A program made the position numbers and the translations under genes. 39,507 nt of DNA, taken from Lachnospiraceae bacterium. Its GTDB lineage: Bacteria > Bacillota > Clostridia > Lachnospirales > Lachnospiraceae. Under the pieces are notes generated by a model that made no database searches, had not been told where the DNA came from, and worked only from the letters and a program-made list of their open reading frames with translations. The stretch covers positions 1 to 39,507 of the forward strand of contig CAADYR010000009.1 of the NCBI GenBank assembly GCA_900753305.1, in the 5' to 3' direction. Below are positions 16,573 to 24,531 of the stretch, piece after piece; the first letter of the stretch is position 1; every line of letters begins with the position of its first letter.

Positions 16573-18120
16573 ATGGGAAGATCAATCATGATACAGGGAA
16601 CAATGTCCAGCGCGGGTAAAAGCCTTCTGGTAGCCGGATTATGCAGGATCATGAAACAGGATGGATTTCGTGTGGCGCCTTTTAAGTCACAGAATATGGC
16701 GTTGAATTCATATATAACCAGTGAAGGACTGGAAATGGGACGGGCTCAGGTGATGCAGGCAGAGGCAGCAGGAATAGAACCCAGTGTCTATATGAATCCG
16801 ATCCTGCTTAAGCCTACGAATGAAACAGGTTCACAGGTAATTGTCAATGGAGAAGTATATAAAAATATGAGTGCAAGGGATTACTTTGCATATAAAAAGC
16901 AACTGGTCCCTGAAATCCGCTATGCATATGAAAGACTGGCGGCAGAAAACGATTATGTTGTAATAGAAGGGGCAGGGTCGCCGGTAGAAATTAATCTCAA
17001 GGCAGACGATATTGTGAATATGGGAATGGCGAGGATCGCCAATGCTCCGGTACTGATCGTGGGCGATATTGACAGAGGCGGGGTATTTGCACAACTGTGT
17101 GGTACGATGATGCTCCTGGAAGAAGAAGAGAAAGCAATGGTAAAAGGACTTATCATCAACAAATTCCGTGGGGATAAAACGATACTGGACCCTGGCATTG
17201 AAATGCTTGAGAAACTGGCGGGAAAGCCGGTTATTGGAACAGTTCCGTATATGGATATACATTTGGAGGATGAAGACAGTCTGACAGACCGGTTTCATAT
17301 GAAACCACAGGCAGACATTGACATAGCTGTCATAAGGCTTCCGCATATTTCCAATTTTACAGATTTTAATATATGGGAGAATATAGACGGGGTTTCTTTA
17401 CGATATGTGACACGTTCCTATGATTTGGGAAGTCCTGATATGATTATCCTGCCCGGAACGAAAAATACGATAGCAGATCTGAGATGGTTGCGGGAATCCG
17501 GTATGGAAGCCACGATTCTGCGCTGCCATTCGACCAGGCAGTATGGCAGCAATAAAGGAAGACCGGGATGCGTAATCTGGGGAATCTGTGGCGGCTATCA
17601 AATGCTGGGGCAACAGATCATAGATGAAGCAGGCGTGGAAGAACAGTCTGGTGTGTTTAGAGGAATAGGACTGATTCCCATGACCACCTATTTTCATGAA
17701 GAAAAATCACGAAGACAGGTAGAAGGCAGGATTGGACAGATACCGGGAGTCTTTGCTGCATTGAGTGGTCTGCCATTGACAGGATATGAGATCCATATGG
17801 GACAGAGCGTGTATGAGCAGGCACCATGCAGCCTTACCAGACTTACAGACACATCAGATGCGGATGGAAGGATGGAAGGATATGCGTCTGACAGAGTATA
17901 TGGCAGTTATGTCCATGGAATTTTTGATAGACATGAGATCGTAGAGACAATCCTGGATGCATTGGCATCCGCAAAAGGGATTGAGAAACCTGCCAGTCGT
18001 ATCCTGGACTACAGAACCTATAAAGAAACACAATATGATAAATTAGCTGATGAATTACGACAGGCGTTAGACATGCAGCGTATCTATGATATTATGTCGG
18101 AAAGGCATGGTGATCAATGA
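16573..18120 (+). CDS. cbiP: Cobyric acid synthase CbiP
   Basis: A 515-aa glutamine-dependent amidotransferase that amidates the b, d, e and g side chains of adenosylcobyrinic acid a,c-diamide. The N-terminal dethiobiotin-synthetase-like ATPase has the P-loop variant GTMSSAGKS (residues 9-17), then PFKSQNMALNS, EGAGSPVEINL and GDIDRGGVFAQ, all hallmarks of CbiP/CobQ. The C-terminal class I glutamine amidotransferase has the nucleophile Cys in WGICGGYQMLG and a late catalytic His in YVHGIFD. It follows cobD by 2 bp and overlaps cbiC through an ATGATG junction. Intact length. Confidence 0.97.
   Translation: MGRSIMIQGTMSSAGKSLLVAGLCRIMKQDGFRVAPFKSQNMALNSYITSEGLEMGRAQVMQAEAAGIEPSVYMNPILLKPTNETGSQVIVNGEVYKNMSARDYFAYKKQLVPEIRYAYERLAAENDYVVIEGAGSPVEINLKADDIVNMGMARIANAPVLIVGDIDRGGVFAQLCGTMMLLEEEEKAMVKGLIINKFRGDKTILDPGIEMLEKLAGKPVIGTVPYMDIHLEDEDSLTDRFHMKPQADIDIAVIRLPHISNFTDFNIWENIDGVSLRYVTRSYDLGSPDMIILPGTKNTIADLRWLRESGMEATILRCHSTRQYGSNKGRPGCVIWGICGGYQMLGQQIIDEAGVEEQSGVFRGIGLIPMTTYFHEEKSRRQVEGRIGQIPGVFAALSGLPLTGYEIHMGQSVYEQAPCSLTRLTDTSDADGRMEGYASDRVYGSYVHGIFDRHEIVETILDALASAKGIEKPASRILDYRTYKETQYDKLADELRQALDMQRIYDIMSERHGDQ
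18100..18116 (+). repeat. Repeated translation-start element, copy 2 (before cbiC)
   Basis: GAAAGGCATGGTGATCA is identical over 17 bp to the copy before cobD. Here it also encodes the last residues of CbiP (ERHGDQ), so the shared sequence is not required by the protein in the first copy and is probably selected or copied as a translation signal. Confidence 0.7.
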
Positions 18121-18749
18121 TGAAAGAACATATTGAATTGGAAAAGATCGAACCGGCAGATATTGAAGCCAGAAGTTTCGAAATCATTACACAGGAATTA
18201 GGAGACAGACAACTGGACCCCTTGCAGGCGCCTGTTATCAAAAGGTGTATTCACACGACAGCAGACTTTTCCTATGCGGATAATCTGTGCTTTTCAACAA
18301 ATGTCATAAAAACAGCAAAAGAAGCCATAGAGCAGGGGTGTACGTTCGTAACAGATACGAACATGGCATATGCAGGAATCAATAAGAGAAAGCTTGCAGA
18401 GTATGGCTGTGATATTCATTGTTATATGGCAGATGAAGATGTGGCAAAGGAAGCAAAACAGAGGCATGTGACAAGGGCGATCGTCAGCATGGAAAGGGCG
18501 GCACGCCTGCCCGGGAAAGTTGTATTTGTTATCGGAAATGCTCCCACGGCATTGATACATCTGTATGAAATGATCGAAAACGAAGAGATTTCGCCGGCAT
18601 TTATTATTGGAGCTCCGGTCGGGTTTGTGAATGTAGTACAGTCAAAAGAGCTGATCATGCAGACACAGGTGCCCTATATTGTTGCCAGGGGACGAAAAGG
18701 CGGAAGCAATGTGGCAGCAGCAATTGTAAATGCTTTGTTATATATGTAA
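18117..18749 (+). CDS. cbiC: Cobalt-precorrin-8 methylmutase CbiC
   Basis: A 210-aa enzyme that moves the C-11 methyl group to C-12 to give cobyrinic acid. The catalytic histidine is in IKRCIHTTADFSYADNL near residue 43, as in CobH/CbiC. TDTNMAYAGINKR, FVIGNAPTALIHL and GAPVGFVNV are the other family motifs. Length is usual for the family. It starts within the cbiP stop (ATGATGA; M1 or M2 possible) and its own stop overlaps an ATG of the cbiD frame, so the three are translationally coupled. Confidence 0.96.
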   Translation: MMKEHIELEKIEPADIEARSFEIITQELGDRQLDPLQAPVIKRCIHTTADFSYADNLCFSTNVIKTAKEAIEQGCTFVTDTNMAYAGINKRKLAEYGCDIHCYMADEDVAKEAKQRHVTRAIVSMERAARLPGKVVFVIGNAPTALIHLYEMIENEEISPAFIIGAPVGFVNVVQSKELIMQTQVPYIVARGRKGGSNVAAAIVNALLYM

Positions 18750-18760
18750 TGGAGGCAGAA

Positions 18761-19951
18761 GTGGAGAACGACGGATACCGGTACATTGGAACGAAGAAAA
18801 TGGCATATGGTTATACAACGGGGAGCTGTGCAGCAGCGGCAGCACAGGCAGCATGTATTTTGCATTTTACAGGCAGAACCCCTGTGAGTGTGGAACTGGA
18901 TACACCAGGCGGCATAAGACTGAGACTGGAGGTCGCAGATGCAGCAGTTCTGGAAAATGGCAGTACTATGTGTGCAATCCGCAAGCAAAGCGGGGATGAT
19001 CCGGATGTTACGAATGGAGTACTGGTATATGCAGAAGTTTCTTTTGATAAAAACACCTCAAAAGTGACATGCGTGTCAGAAATAATAAACATAGAAATTG
19101 ATGGAGGAATAGGCGTAGGAAGAGTGACCAAGCCTGGACTGGATCAGCCGTTAGGGGCAGCCGCCATTAACAGTGTACCCAGACAGATGATCGCGCATGA
19201 GGTGCGACAGGTATGTGAGGAATATGAGTATCAGGGCAAAGTCAGGGTCGTGATCAGCATTCCCAGGGGAGTCGAACTGGCAGAGAAAACCTTTAATCCC
19301 AGACTTGGAATTGAAGGTGGAATATCAGTGCTGGGAACGAGTGGTATCGTAGAACCAATGAGTGAGAAAGCATTGATAGATACGATACGTGTGGAAATGA
19401 AAGTACGCAGAGCAGAGAATGATAAACTGTTATTAACAGCACCCGGAAATTATGGCAGAGGATTTATGCAGGAACAATATGCTGTAGATATTGATGCTGC
19501 GGTAAAATGCAGCAATTATATCGGTGAAACAATAGATATGGCAAATGAACTGGGATTTGAGAGAATGCTTCTGGTCGGACATATTGGTAAACTCATCAAA
19601 GTATCGGGTGGAATTATGAATACACATTCATCCTGTGCAGATTCCAGACTGGAACTGCTGGCGGCACATGCATTGAGAGCAGGAGCAGATGCTGATACTG
19701 CAAGGGCGGTTCTGGAATGTGTTACGACAGAAGAAGCATTGCAGGTACTGCTGAAAGCAGGATTGTTAGAACAGGCAATGCAGTATGCAATAGATAAGAT
19801 ATCATATTATATTTCCAAACGAAGCGACAGGACTGCAATAGAGGTTATTATGTTCTCCAATGAACAGGGAGAACTTGCCAGAACGCCAAAGGCGATGGAA
19901 TATCTTGAAGAATATCGTCTGTCATTACGGGAACGGAAGGGAGAAAAATAA
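18761..19951 (+). CDS. cbiD: Cobalt-precorrin-5B C1-methyltransferase CbiD
   Basis: CbiD adds the C-1 methyl group in the oxygen-independent pathway, so its presence marks the route as anaerobic. The protein opens with the family signature GYTTGSCAAAAAQAA, followed by GGIGVGRVTKPGL and PRGVELAEKTFNPRLGI. The later region has APGNYGRGF and VGHIGKLIKVSGGIMNTHS. I prefer the GTG at 18761 (396 aa), which has GGAGG 5 nt before it. The in-frame ATG at 18749 overlaps the cbiC stop but has no ribosome site; it would give 400 aa. Confidence 0.95.
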   Translation: MENDGYRYIGTKKMAYGYTTGSCAAAAAQAACILHFTGRTPVSVELDTPGGIRLRLEVADAAVLENGSTMCAIRKQSGDDPDVTNGVLVYAEVSFDKNTSKVTCVSEIINIEIDGGIGVGRVTKPGLDQPLGAAAINSVPRQMIAHEVRQVCEEYEYQGKVRVVISIPRGVELAEKTFNPRLGIEGGISVLGTSGIVEPMSEKALIDTIRVEMKVRRAENDKLLLTAPGNYGRGFMQEQYAVDIDAAVKCSNYIGETIDMANELGFERMLLVGHIGKLIKVSGGIMNTHSSCADSRLELLAAHALRAGADADTARAVLECVTTEEALQVLLKAGLLEQAMQYAIDKISYYISKRSDRTAIEVIMFSNEQGELARTPKAMEYLEEYRLSLRERKGEK

Positions 19952-19953
19952 AA

Positions 19954-20727
19954 ATGGTACATTTTGTCGGAGCTGGACCGGGAGCACCTGATCTGATCAC
20001 CGTGAGAGGTAAAACACTTCTGGAAGAAGCAGATATGATCATTTATGCCGGATCACTGGTAAATCCGCAGTTGCTGGATTATGCCACAGAGAAATGTAAA
20101 ATATATGACAGCAGTAAAATGACATTGGAACAGGTGATCGAAACAATTGTGAAAGCACATGAAGCTGATCCTGATATTTCAATTGTCAGATTACATACAG
20201 GAGACCCAAGCATATATGGAGCGATCAGGGAACAAATGGATGAACTGGATAAACATTCTGTTACTTATGATGATTGTCCGGGAGTCAGTTCATTTTTTGG
20301 CGCTGCAGCCAGTCTGCAAATGGAATATACGTTGCCGGATGTTTCCCAGAGTGTTATTATCACAAGAATGGCAGGCAGAACACCGGTTCCTGCAAAGGAA
20401 AGTATTGCATCTTTTGCGGCACATCAGGCAACTATGGTGCTTTTCCTGAGCGCAGGCATGGCACATCAGATCAGAGAAGAACTGCTTCTGGGCGGATACC
20501 ATAAAGATACCCCGGTAGGCGTTGTATATAAAGCAACCTGGCAAGACGAAAAAAAACTGATCTGCACAGTGGATACTCTGCCGCAGGCAATGAAGGAAGC
20601 GGAAATTACCAAAACTGCATTGATCATTGTGGGGGATGTTGTAACACATAGCAATTATAGAAGAAGTGATCTGTATCATCCTGACTTTTCTACAGAATAC
20701 AGACAGGCACAGACTCGCAGAGATTAG
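19954..20727 (+). CDS. cbiF: Cobalt-precorrin-4 C11-methyltransferase CbiF
   Basis: A 257-aa SAM-dependent methyltransferase of the tetrapyrrole methylase fold. It starts VHFVGAGPGAPDLITVRG, the CbiF/CobM N-terminal signature, and continues with ADMIIYAGSLVNP, RLHTGDPSIYGAIREQM and PGVSSFFGAAASL. TRMAGRTPVP distinguishes CbiF from CbiH and CbiL. It begins 2 bp after cbiD with GGAAGGAG upstream. In many operons cbiG follows cbiF; here cbiH follows directly and no CbiG domain is present. Confidence 0.96.
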   Translation: MVHFVGAGPGAPDLITVRGKTLLEEADMIIYAGSLVNPQLLDYATEKCKIYDSSKMTLEQVIETIVKAHEADPDISIVRLHTGDPSIYGAIREQMDELDKHSVTYDDCPGVSSFFGAAASLQMEYTLPDVSQSVIITRMAGRTPVPAKESIASFAAHQATMVLFLSAGMAHQIREELLLGGYHKDTPVGVVYKATWQDEKKLICTVDTLPQAMKEAEITKTALIIVGDVVTHSNYRRSDLYHPDFSTEYRQAQTRRD

Positions 20728-20741
20728 AAAGGTGTGGTAAA

Positions 20742-21515
20742 TTGAGAAAATTATATGTGGTAGGAATAGGTCCGGGTGAATATGATATGATGACCGGCAG
20801 AGCGATCAGGGCATTGGAGAGTGCTGAGGTTATCGTAGGATATCAGGTATATACAGCATTGGTCGAGCAGCACTTCCCAGATAAGGAATTCGTAACGACT
20901 CCTATGCGGCAGGAAGTGGAGAGATGTCGTATGGCGATTGATATGGCGGCACAGGGCAGGAAGGTTGCCATGATCAGCAGCGGTGATGCCGGAATCTATG
21001 GAATGGCAGGACTGATGTATGAGGTATTGGAAGAAAAGGGATTATCTGACTGCATAGAACTTGAAATTGTTGCGGGAGTAACAGCCGCAAATGCGGGAGC
21101 TGCATATTTGGGAGCACCCCTGATGCATGACTTTGCCCTGATCAGCTTAAGTGATCTGATGACACCATGGGAGGTCATAGCCAGAAGATTACAGGCGTGT
21201 GCGCAGGCAGATATGGGAATTGTACTGTATAATCCGTCCAGTCATAAACGCAGGGATTATTTGCAAAGAGCATGTGACATTTTACTCGAAATCCTTTCAC
21301 CGGAACGTATCTGTGGATGTGTGGAAAATATTGACAGAGAAGGTACGCTTACGCAGGTATGTACACTGGGCGAATTAAGACAGATGCAGGTCAATATGTT
21401 TACTACTGTGTATATTGGAAATTCCCAGACCAGGAGAATCGGGAATAAAATGGTAACGCCCAGAGGATATCAGGTCGGGACAAAAGATGCAGGGAATCGG
21501 GATATAAAAAAGTAG
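20742..21515 (+). CDS. cbiH: Cobalt-factor III (precorrin-3B) C17-methyltransferase CbiH
   Basis: A 257-aa tetrapyrrole methylase that methylates C-17 and brings about ring contraction in the anaerobic pathway. CbiH/CobJ features are LYVVGIGPGEYDMMTGRA at the start, VIVGYQVYTALV, ISSGDAGIYGMAGL and LVNPSSHKR-like LYNPSSHKRRDYL. The start codon is TTG, with AGAAAGG ending 9 nt upstream. The length rules out a fused CbiG or other extra domain. Confidence 0.95.
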   Translation: MRKLYVVGIGPGEYDMMTGRAIRALESAEVIVGYQVYTALVEQHFPDKEFVTTPMRQEVERCRMAIDMAAQGRKVAMISSGDAGIYGMAGLMYEVLEEKGLSDCIELEIVAGVTAANAGAAYLGAPLMHDFALISLSDLMTPWEVIARRLQACAQADMGIVLYNPSSHKRRDYLQRACDILLEILSPERICGCVENIDREGTLTQVCTLGELRQMQVNMFTTVYIGNSQTRRIGNKMVTPRGYQVGTKDAGNRDIKK

Positions 21516-21525
21516 AGAAACGAAA

Positions 21526-21542
21526 GAAAGGCATGATGATCA
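21526..21542 (+). repeat. Repeated translation-start element, copy 3 (before cbiET)
   Basis: GAAAGGCATGATGATCA, one base different from the cobD and cbiC copies, again placed just before a start codon (ATG 21545). Confidence 0.65.
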
Positions 21543-21544
21543 GC

Positions 21545-22768
21545 ATGAGACAATTACAGATCACACTGGTGGGAATCGGAATGGGCGCCAGAGAGCAGAT
21601 GACACAGGAAGCCCAGGATGCCTGCAGTAAGGCAGATATTCTGTTTGGTGCCGGAAGAATTCTTCAGGCATTAGAGTGGTGTCAGGTTCCCAAAGAAAAT
21701 ATATATGAAGCAGATAAAATAAATGATTATCTGGATGAACATAAACAGTATTGCAGACCTGTTGTTGCCTTTTCAGGGGATACAGGTTTCTACAGTGGAG
21801 CCAGACGTTTCGCACAATTATATGAAAACACTCCAGAGGTGACACTCACATTCCTTCCGGGCATTACTACAGTGCAGGCATTTGCAGCAAAACTGCATAC
21901 GACCTGGCAGGATATTCATTTGAGCAGCATACATGGCAGAAGAGAGAACCTCATTAACGAATTGCGTTATAATTCCAGAATCTTTTGCCTTGCAAGCCAG
22001 TCATCAGATATATGCCGGATCAGTAAATTATTGCTGGAATATGGCTATGAAAAGGTAAAAATCACAGTAGCGCAGAATCTGTCCTACCCGGATGAGAGGA
22101 TAACACAGGGATATCCGAACCAGATGATGGATTATGAGGAAAAAGGGTTGTGCGCTTTTCTGCTTGAAAATGAAGAAGAACGTCAGGTGACATATGGGTT
22201 GCCGGATGATTACTTTATCCGGGGGAAAGTACCGATGACGAAAGAGGAAGTGCGTGCTGTTTCAGTCGCCAAATTGCATCTGACACCGGAATCGGTTGTA
22301 TATGATATTGGAGCAGGGACAGGTTCAGTCAGTGTGGAATGTGCCATTCATCTAAAAACAGGTGAAGTATATGCCATAGAAAGAAAAGAAGAAGCAGTGG
22401 AATTGATCAGGCAGAATGCACGTAAGGCAGGCACGGATAATCTCCATGTAATATCCGGAACAGCACCACAGATCCTGGCAGGGAATGAATTGCCGACACC
22501 TACGCATGTATTTATAGGAGGAAGTGGTCGAAATCTGGAGTCTATTCTCAATACAGTATATAAAATGAATCCCGATGTCAGGATCGTTATAAATGCGGTG
22601 ACATTAGAAACGCAGAATGAATTGCTGACATATGTACGCAAATATGAGATAATGGATGCAGAAATTGTTACAATACAGGCATCAAGAAGTGAACTGATCG
22701 CAGGATATCATATGATGAAGGGAGAAAATCCTGTTATGATATGCAGTATGGGAGGAAGCTTCTGTTAA
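21545..22768 (+). CDS. cbiET: Fused cobalt-precorrin-7 C5-methyltransferase / C15-methyltransferase (decarboxylating) CbiET
   Basis: About 407 aa, joining two enzymes that methylate C-5 and C-15 and decarboxylate the acetate side chain of ring C. Residues 1 to about 205 are CbiE, a tetrapyrrole methylase with LVGIGMGAREQMT, FSGDTGFYSGARRF and FLPGITTVQAFAAKL. The C-terminal part is CbiT, with the SAM motif VYDIGAGTGSVSVECA near residue 250, YAIERKEEAVELI and FIGGSGRNLESIL. The same fusion is known as CobL in aerobic organisms. ATG codons at 21533 and 21536 lie too close to the AAAGG site, so 21545 is preferred. It is the last gene before a 194-bp gap. Confidence 0.94.
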   Translation: MRQLQITLVGIGMGAREQMTQEAQDACSKADILFGAGRILQALEWCQVPKENIYEADKINDYLDEHKQYCRPVVAFSGDTGFYSGARRFAQLYENTPEVTLTFLPGITTVQAFAAKLHTTWQDIHLSSIHGRRENLINELRYNSRIFCLASQSSDICRISKLLLEYGYEKVKITVAQNLSYPDERITQGYPNQMMDYEEKGLCAFLLENEEERQVTYGLPDDYFIRGKVPMTKEEVRAVSVAKLHLTPESVVYDIGAGTGSVSVECAIHLKTGEVYAIERKEEAVELIRQNARKAGTDNLHVISGTAPQILAGNELPTPTHVFIGGSGRNLESILNTVYKMNPDVRIVINAVTLETQNELLTYVRKYEIMDAEIVTIQASRSELIAGYHMMKGENPVMICSMGGSFC

Positions 22769-22775
22769 AAAGATT

Positions 22776-22831
22776 GTAATCCGCTGTGAAAAGGAAATAA
22801 CGGCAGTTAATTCGGACTGATAGCGGTTTAC
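22776..22831 (+). repeat. Imperfect inverted repeat in the gap between cbiET and the flotillin gene
   Basis: GTAATCCGCT (22776-22785) and AGCGGTTTAC (22822-22831) pair with one mismatch across a 36-nt loop. There is no T-tract after it, so it is not a terminator. Confidence 0.4.
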
Positions 22832-22867
22832 GATAAATAATGTTACAGATACAATATGTATAAGCAA

Positions 22868-22907
22868 TCAGCAATACTGACTTATTATCGAAGAGCAGTA
22901 GTGCTGA
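22868..22907 (+). repeat. 12-bp inverted repeat before the flotillin gene
   Basis: TCAGCAATACTG (22868-22879) and CAGTAGTGCTGA (22896-22907) pair at 11 of 12 positions with a 16-nt loop. It could be an operator or an mRNA hairpin; no clear promoter boxes were found in the gap. Confidence 0.5.
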
Positions 22908-22962
22908 CTTGTGAGTGTATGGTACACTGTAACAAATGCCAAAGAGAGAGAGGGAGAAAGAC

Positions 22963-24465
22963 ATGAGTTTAGGAATCGTAATTGTAGCAGCAATAATAGC
23001 ACTGGCTATTTTGTTCTTGTGCATTGGCTACGTAAAGGCACCGCCTGATATGGCTTTTATTATCTCGGGTATTAAGAAAAAATCCAAGATAGTAATTGGT
23101 AAGGCGAGCATTCGTATTCCGTTCTTTGAAAGATTGGATAAGTTGAATCTTCGACTGATCCCGATTGATGTAAAGACGTCAAATGCAGTGCCAACGGCAG
23201 ATTACATTAATATTAATGTAGATGCCACAGTCAATGTAAAGATCAGTAATGACCCGTCCAAGTTATTATTGGCTGCGGAGAACTTTCTGAATAAGAACAC
23301 GGAATACATAGCAAGTGTTGCAAGGGAAGTTCTTGAAGGTAATGTCCGTGAGATCGTTGGTAAGATGAAACTGGAAGAGATGGTCTCGGACAGACAGAAA
23401 TTTGCAACATTGGTGAAGGAAAATGCAGAACCTGACCTTGCTGCAATGGGACTTGATATCATAAGCTTCAATGTGCAGAACTTCGTGGATGGTAATGAAG
23501 TCATTGAAAACTTAGGTATTGATAACATTGTAAAGATCAAGAAAGCAGCGGCAATTGCAAGAGCTGAGAGTGAACGTGATATTAAGGTAGCTCAGGCATC
23601 TGCTGACAAGGAATCCAATGATGCAGCAGTTGCTGCACAGACTGAGATCGCCAAGAAACAGAACGAACTGGCAATTAAGAAGTCAGAACTCCAGATGGAA
23701 TCAGATACCAAGAAGGCTATGGCTGATGCAGCATATGAAATCCAGAAAGAGGAACAGCGTAAAACGATTGAGATCACAACTGCGAATGCAGATATTGCAA
23801 GGCAGGAGAGAGAAATCGAACTGAAGCAGAAGGAAGTAGCGGTTAAGGAACAGGCACTGGAAGCAGAAGTCAAGAAACAGGCAGAAGCTGACAGATATGC
23901 TGCACAGCAGAAAGCGGATGCTGCTCTGTATCAGAGACAGAAAGAAGCCGAAGCAAAGCAGTTCGAGGCACAGCGTGAAGCCGAAGCAAGAAAAGCACAG
24001 GCAGAAGCTGACAGATTTGCAAAGCAGCAGGAAGCAGAAGGTATCCGTGCAGTTGGTGAAGCGGAAGCTGCTGCAATTCAGGCAAAAGGTATTGCAGAAG
24101 CAGAAGCAATGGAAAAGAAGGCACAGGCATATGCCAAGTACAATAAGGCGGCTGTAGCGGAAATGATGATCAAGGTACTTCCTGAAATCGCAGGTAAAAT
24201 TGCAGAACCTTTAACACAGATCGATAAGATCACGATCATTGGTGGCAGTGATGGCGGCAGTGGTGTAGATCAGGTAGCAGGAAATGTGCCGGTTGTTATG
24301 GCAAAGGTACTCGAAAGCATGAAGGAGGCAACAGGTATTGACCTTGCTGATATTATTAATGCTGATTCTTATGACGCTAAGGTCAACCGTAATGTAACGG
24401 TTAATGGACTGGATCAGGTCAACTTAGTTGTAAAAGACAATGGAAACAGGCCAGAACAGGAATAA
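22963..24465 (+). CDS. Flotillin-like SPFH-domain membrane scaffold protein
   Basis: ATG 22963 (500 aa) is preferred because AGGGAG lies about 6 nt before it; an upstream in-frame ATG has no site. One hydrophobic helix (about 3-23) anchors the protein. An SPFH/band-7 domain covers roughly 25-190, including KAPPDMAFIISG and the REVLEGNVREIVGKMKLEEM stretch typical of flotillins. A long Ala/Glu/Lys/Gln-rich coiled coil (about 190-410) with EADR-type repeats follows, then a conserved-looking C-terminus (KYNKAAVAEMMIKVLPEIAGKIAEPL). Flotillins (FloT/YqiK) organise membrane domains. It sits inside the cobalamin block between cbiET and cbiA, which is unusual. It is flanked by a structured gap and a stem-loop, so it may have its own expression level. 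Confidence 0.92.
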   Translation: MSLGIVIVAAIIALAILFLCIGYVKAPPDMAFIISGIKKKSKIVIGKASIRIPFFERLDKLNLRLIPIDVKTSNAVPTADYININVDATVNVKISNDPSKLLLAAENFLNKNTEYIASVAREVLEGNVREIVGKMKLEEMVSDRQKFATLVKENAEPDLAAMGLDIISFNVQNFVDGNEVIENLGIDNIVKIKKAAAIARAESERDIKVAQASADKESNDAAVAAQTEIAKKQNELAIKKSELQMESDTKKAMADAAYEIQKEEQRKTIEITTANADIARQEREIELKQKEVAVKEQALEAEVKKQAEADRYAAQQKADAALYQRQKEAEAKQFEAQREAEARKAQAEADRFAKQQEAEGIRAVGEAEAAAIQAKGIAEAEAMEKKAQAYAKYNKAAVAEMMIKVLPEIAGKIAEPLTQIDKITIIGGSDGGSGVDQVAGNVPVVMAKVLESMKEATGIDLADIINADSYDAKVNRNVTVNGLDQVNLVVKDNGNRPEQE

Positions 24466-24473
24466 ATAGCAGG

Positions 24474-24507
24474 AAACAGTCGGTAGTCAGCAGACTATCG
24501 GCTGTTT
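24474..24507 (+). other. 15-bp stem-loop between the flotillin gene and cbiA
   Basis: Arms AAACAGTCGGTAGTC (24474-24488) and GACTATCGGCTGTTT (24493-24507) form 15 pairs with two G-U, loop AGCA. No T-tract follows, so full termination is unlikely; partial attenuation, RNA processing or 3'-end protection are possible. Confidence 0.6.
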
Positions 24508-24531
24508 GCTGTGTCTAAAGGAGAATTAGTC

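Noticed and set aside
23592..23873. Antisense open frames across the flotillin coiled coil and similar shadows over other genes
   Set aside because: They lie opposite strong genes with repetitive or biased codons, have no ribosome site and no recognisable protein features.
23878..24016. A 19-bp direct repeat (CAGGCAGAAGCTGACAGAT) at 23878-23896 and 23998-24016
   Set aside because: It encodes the repeated QAEADR segment of the flotillin coiled coil, so it is explained by protein repeats rather than a DNA element.
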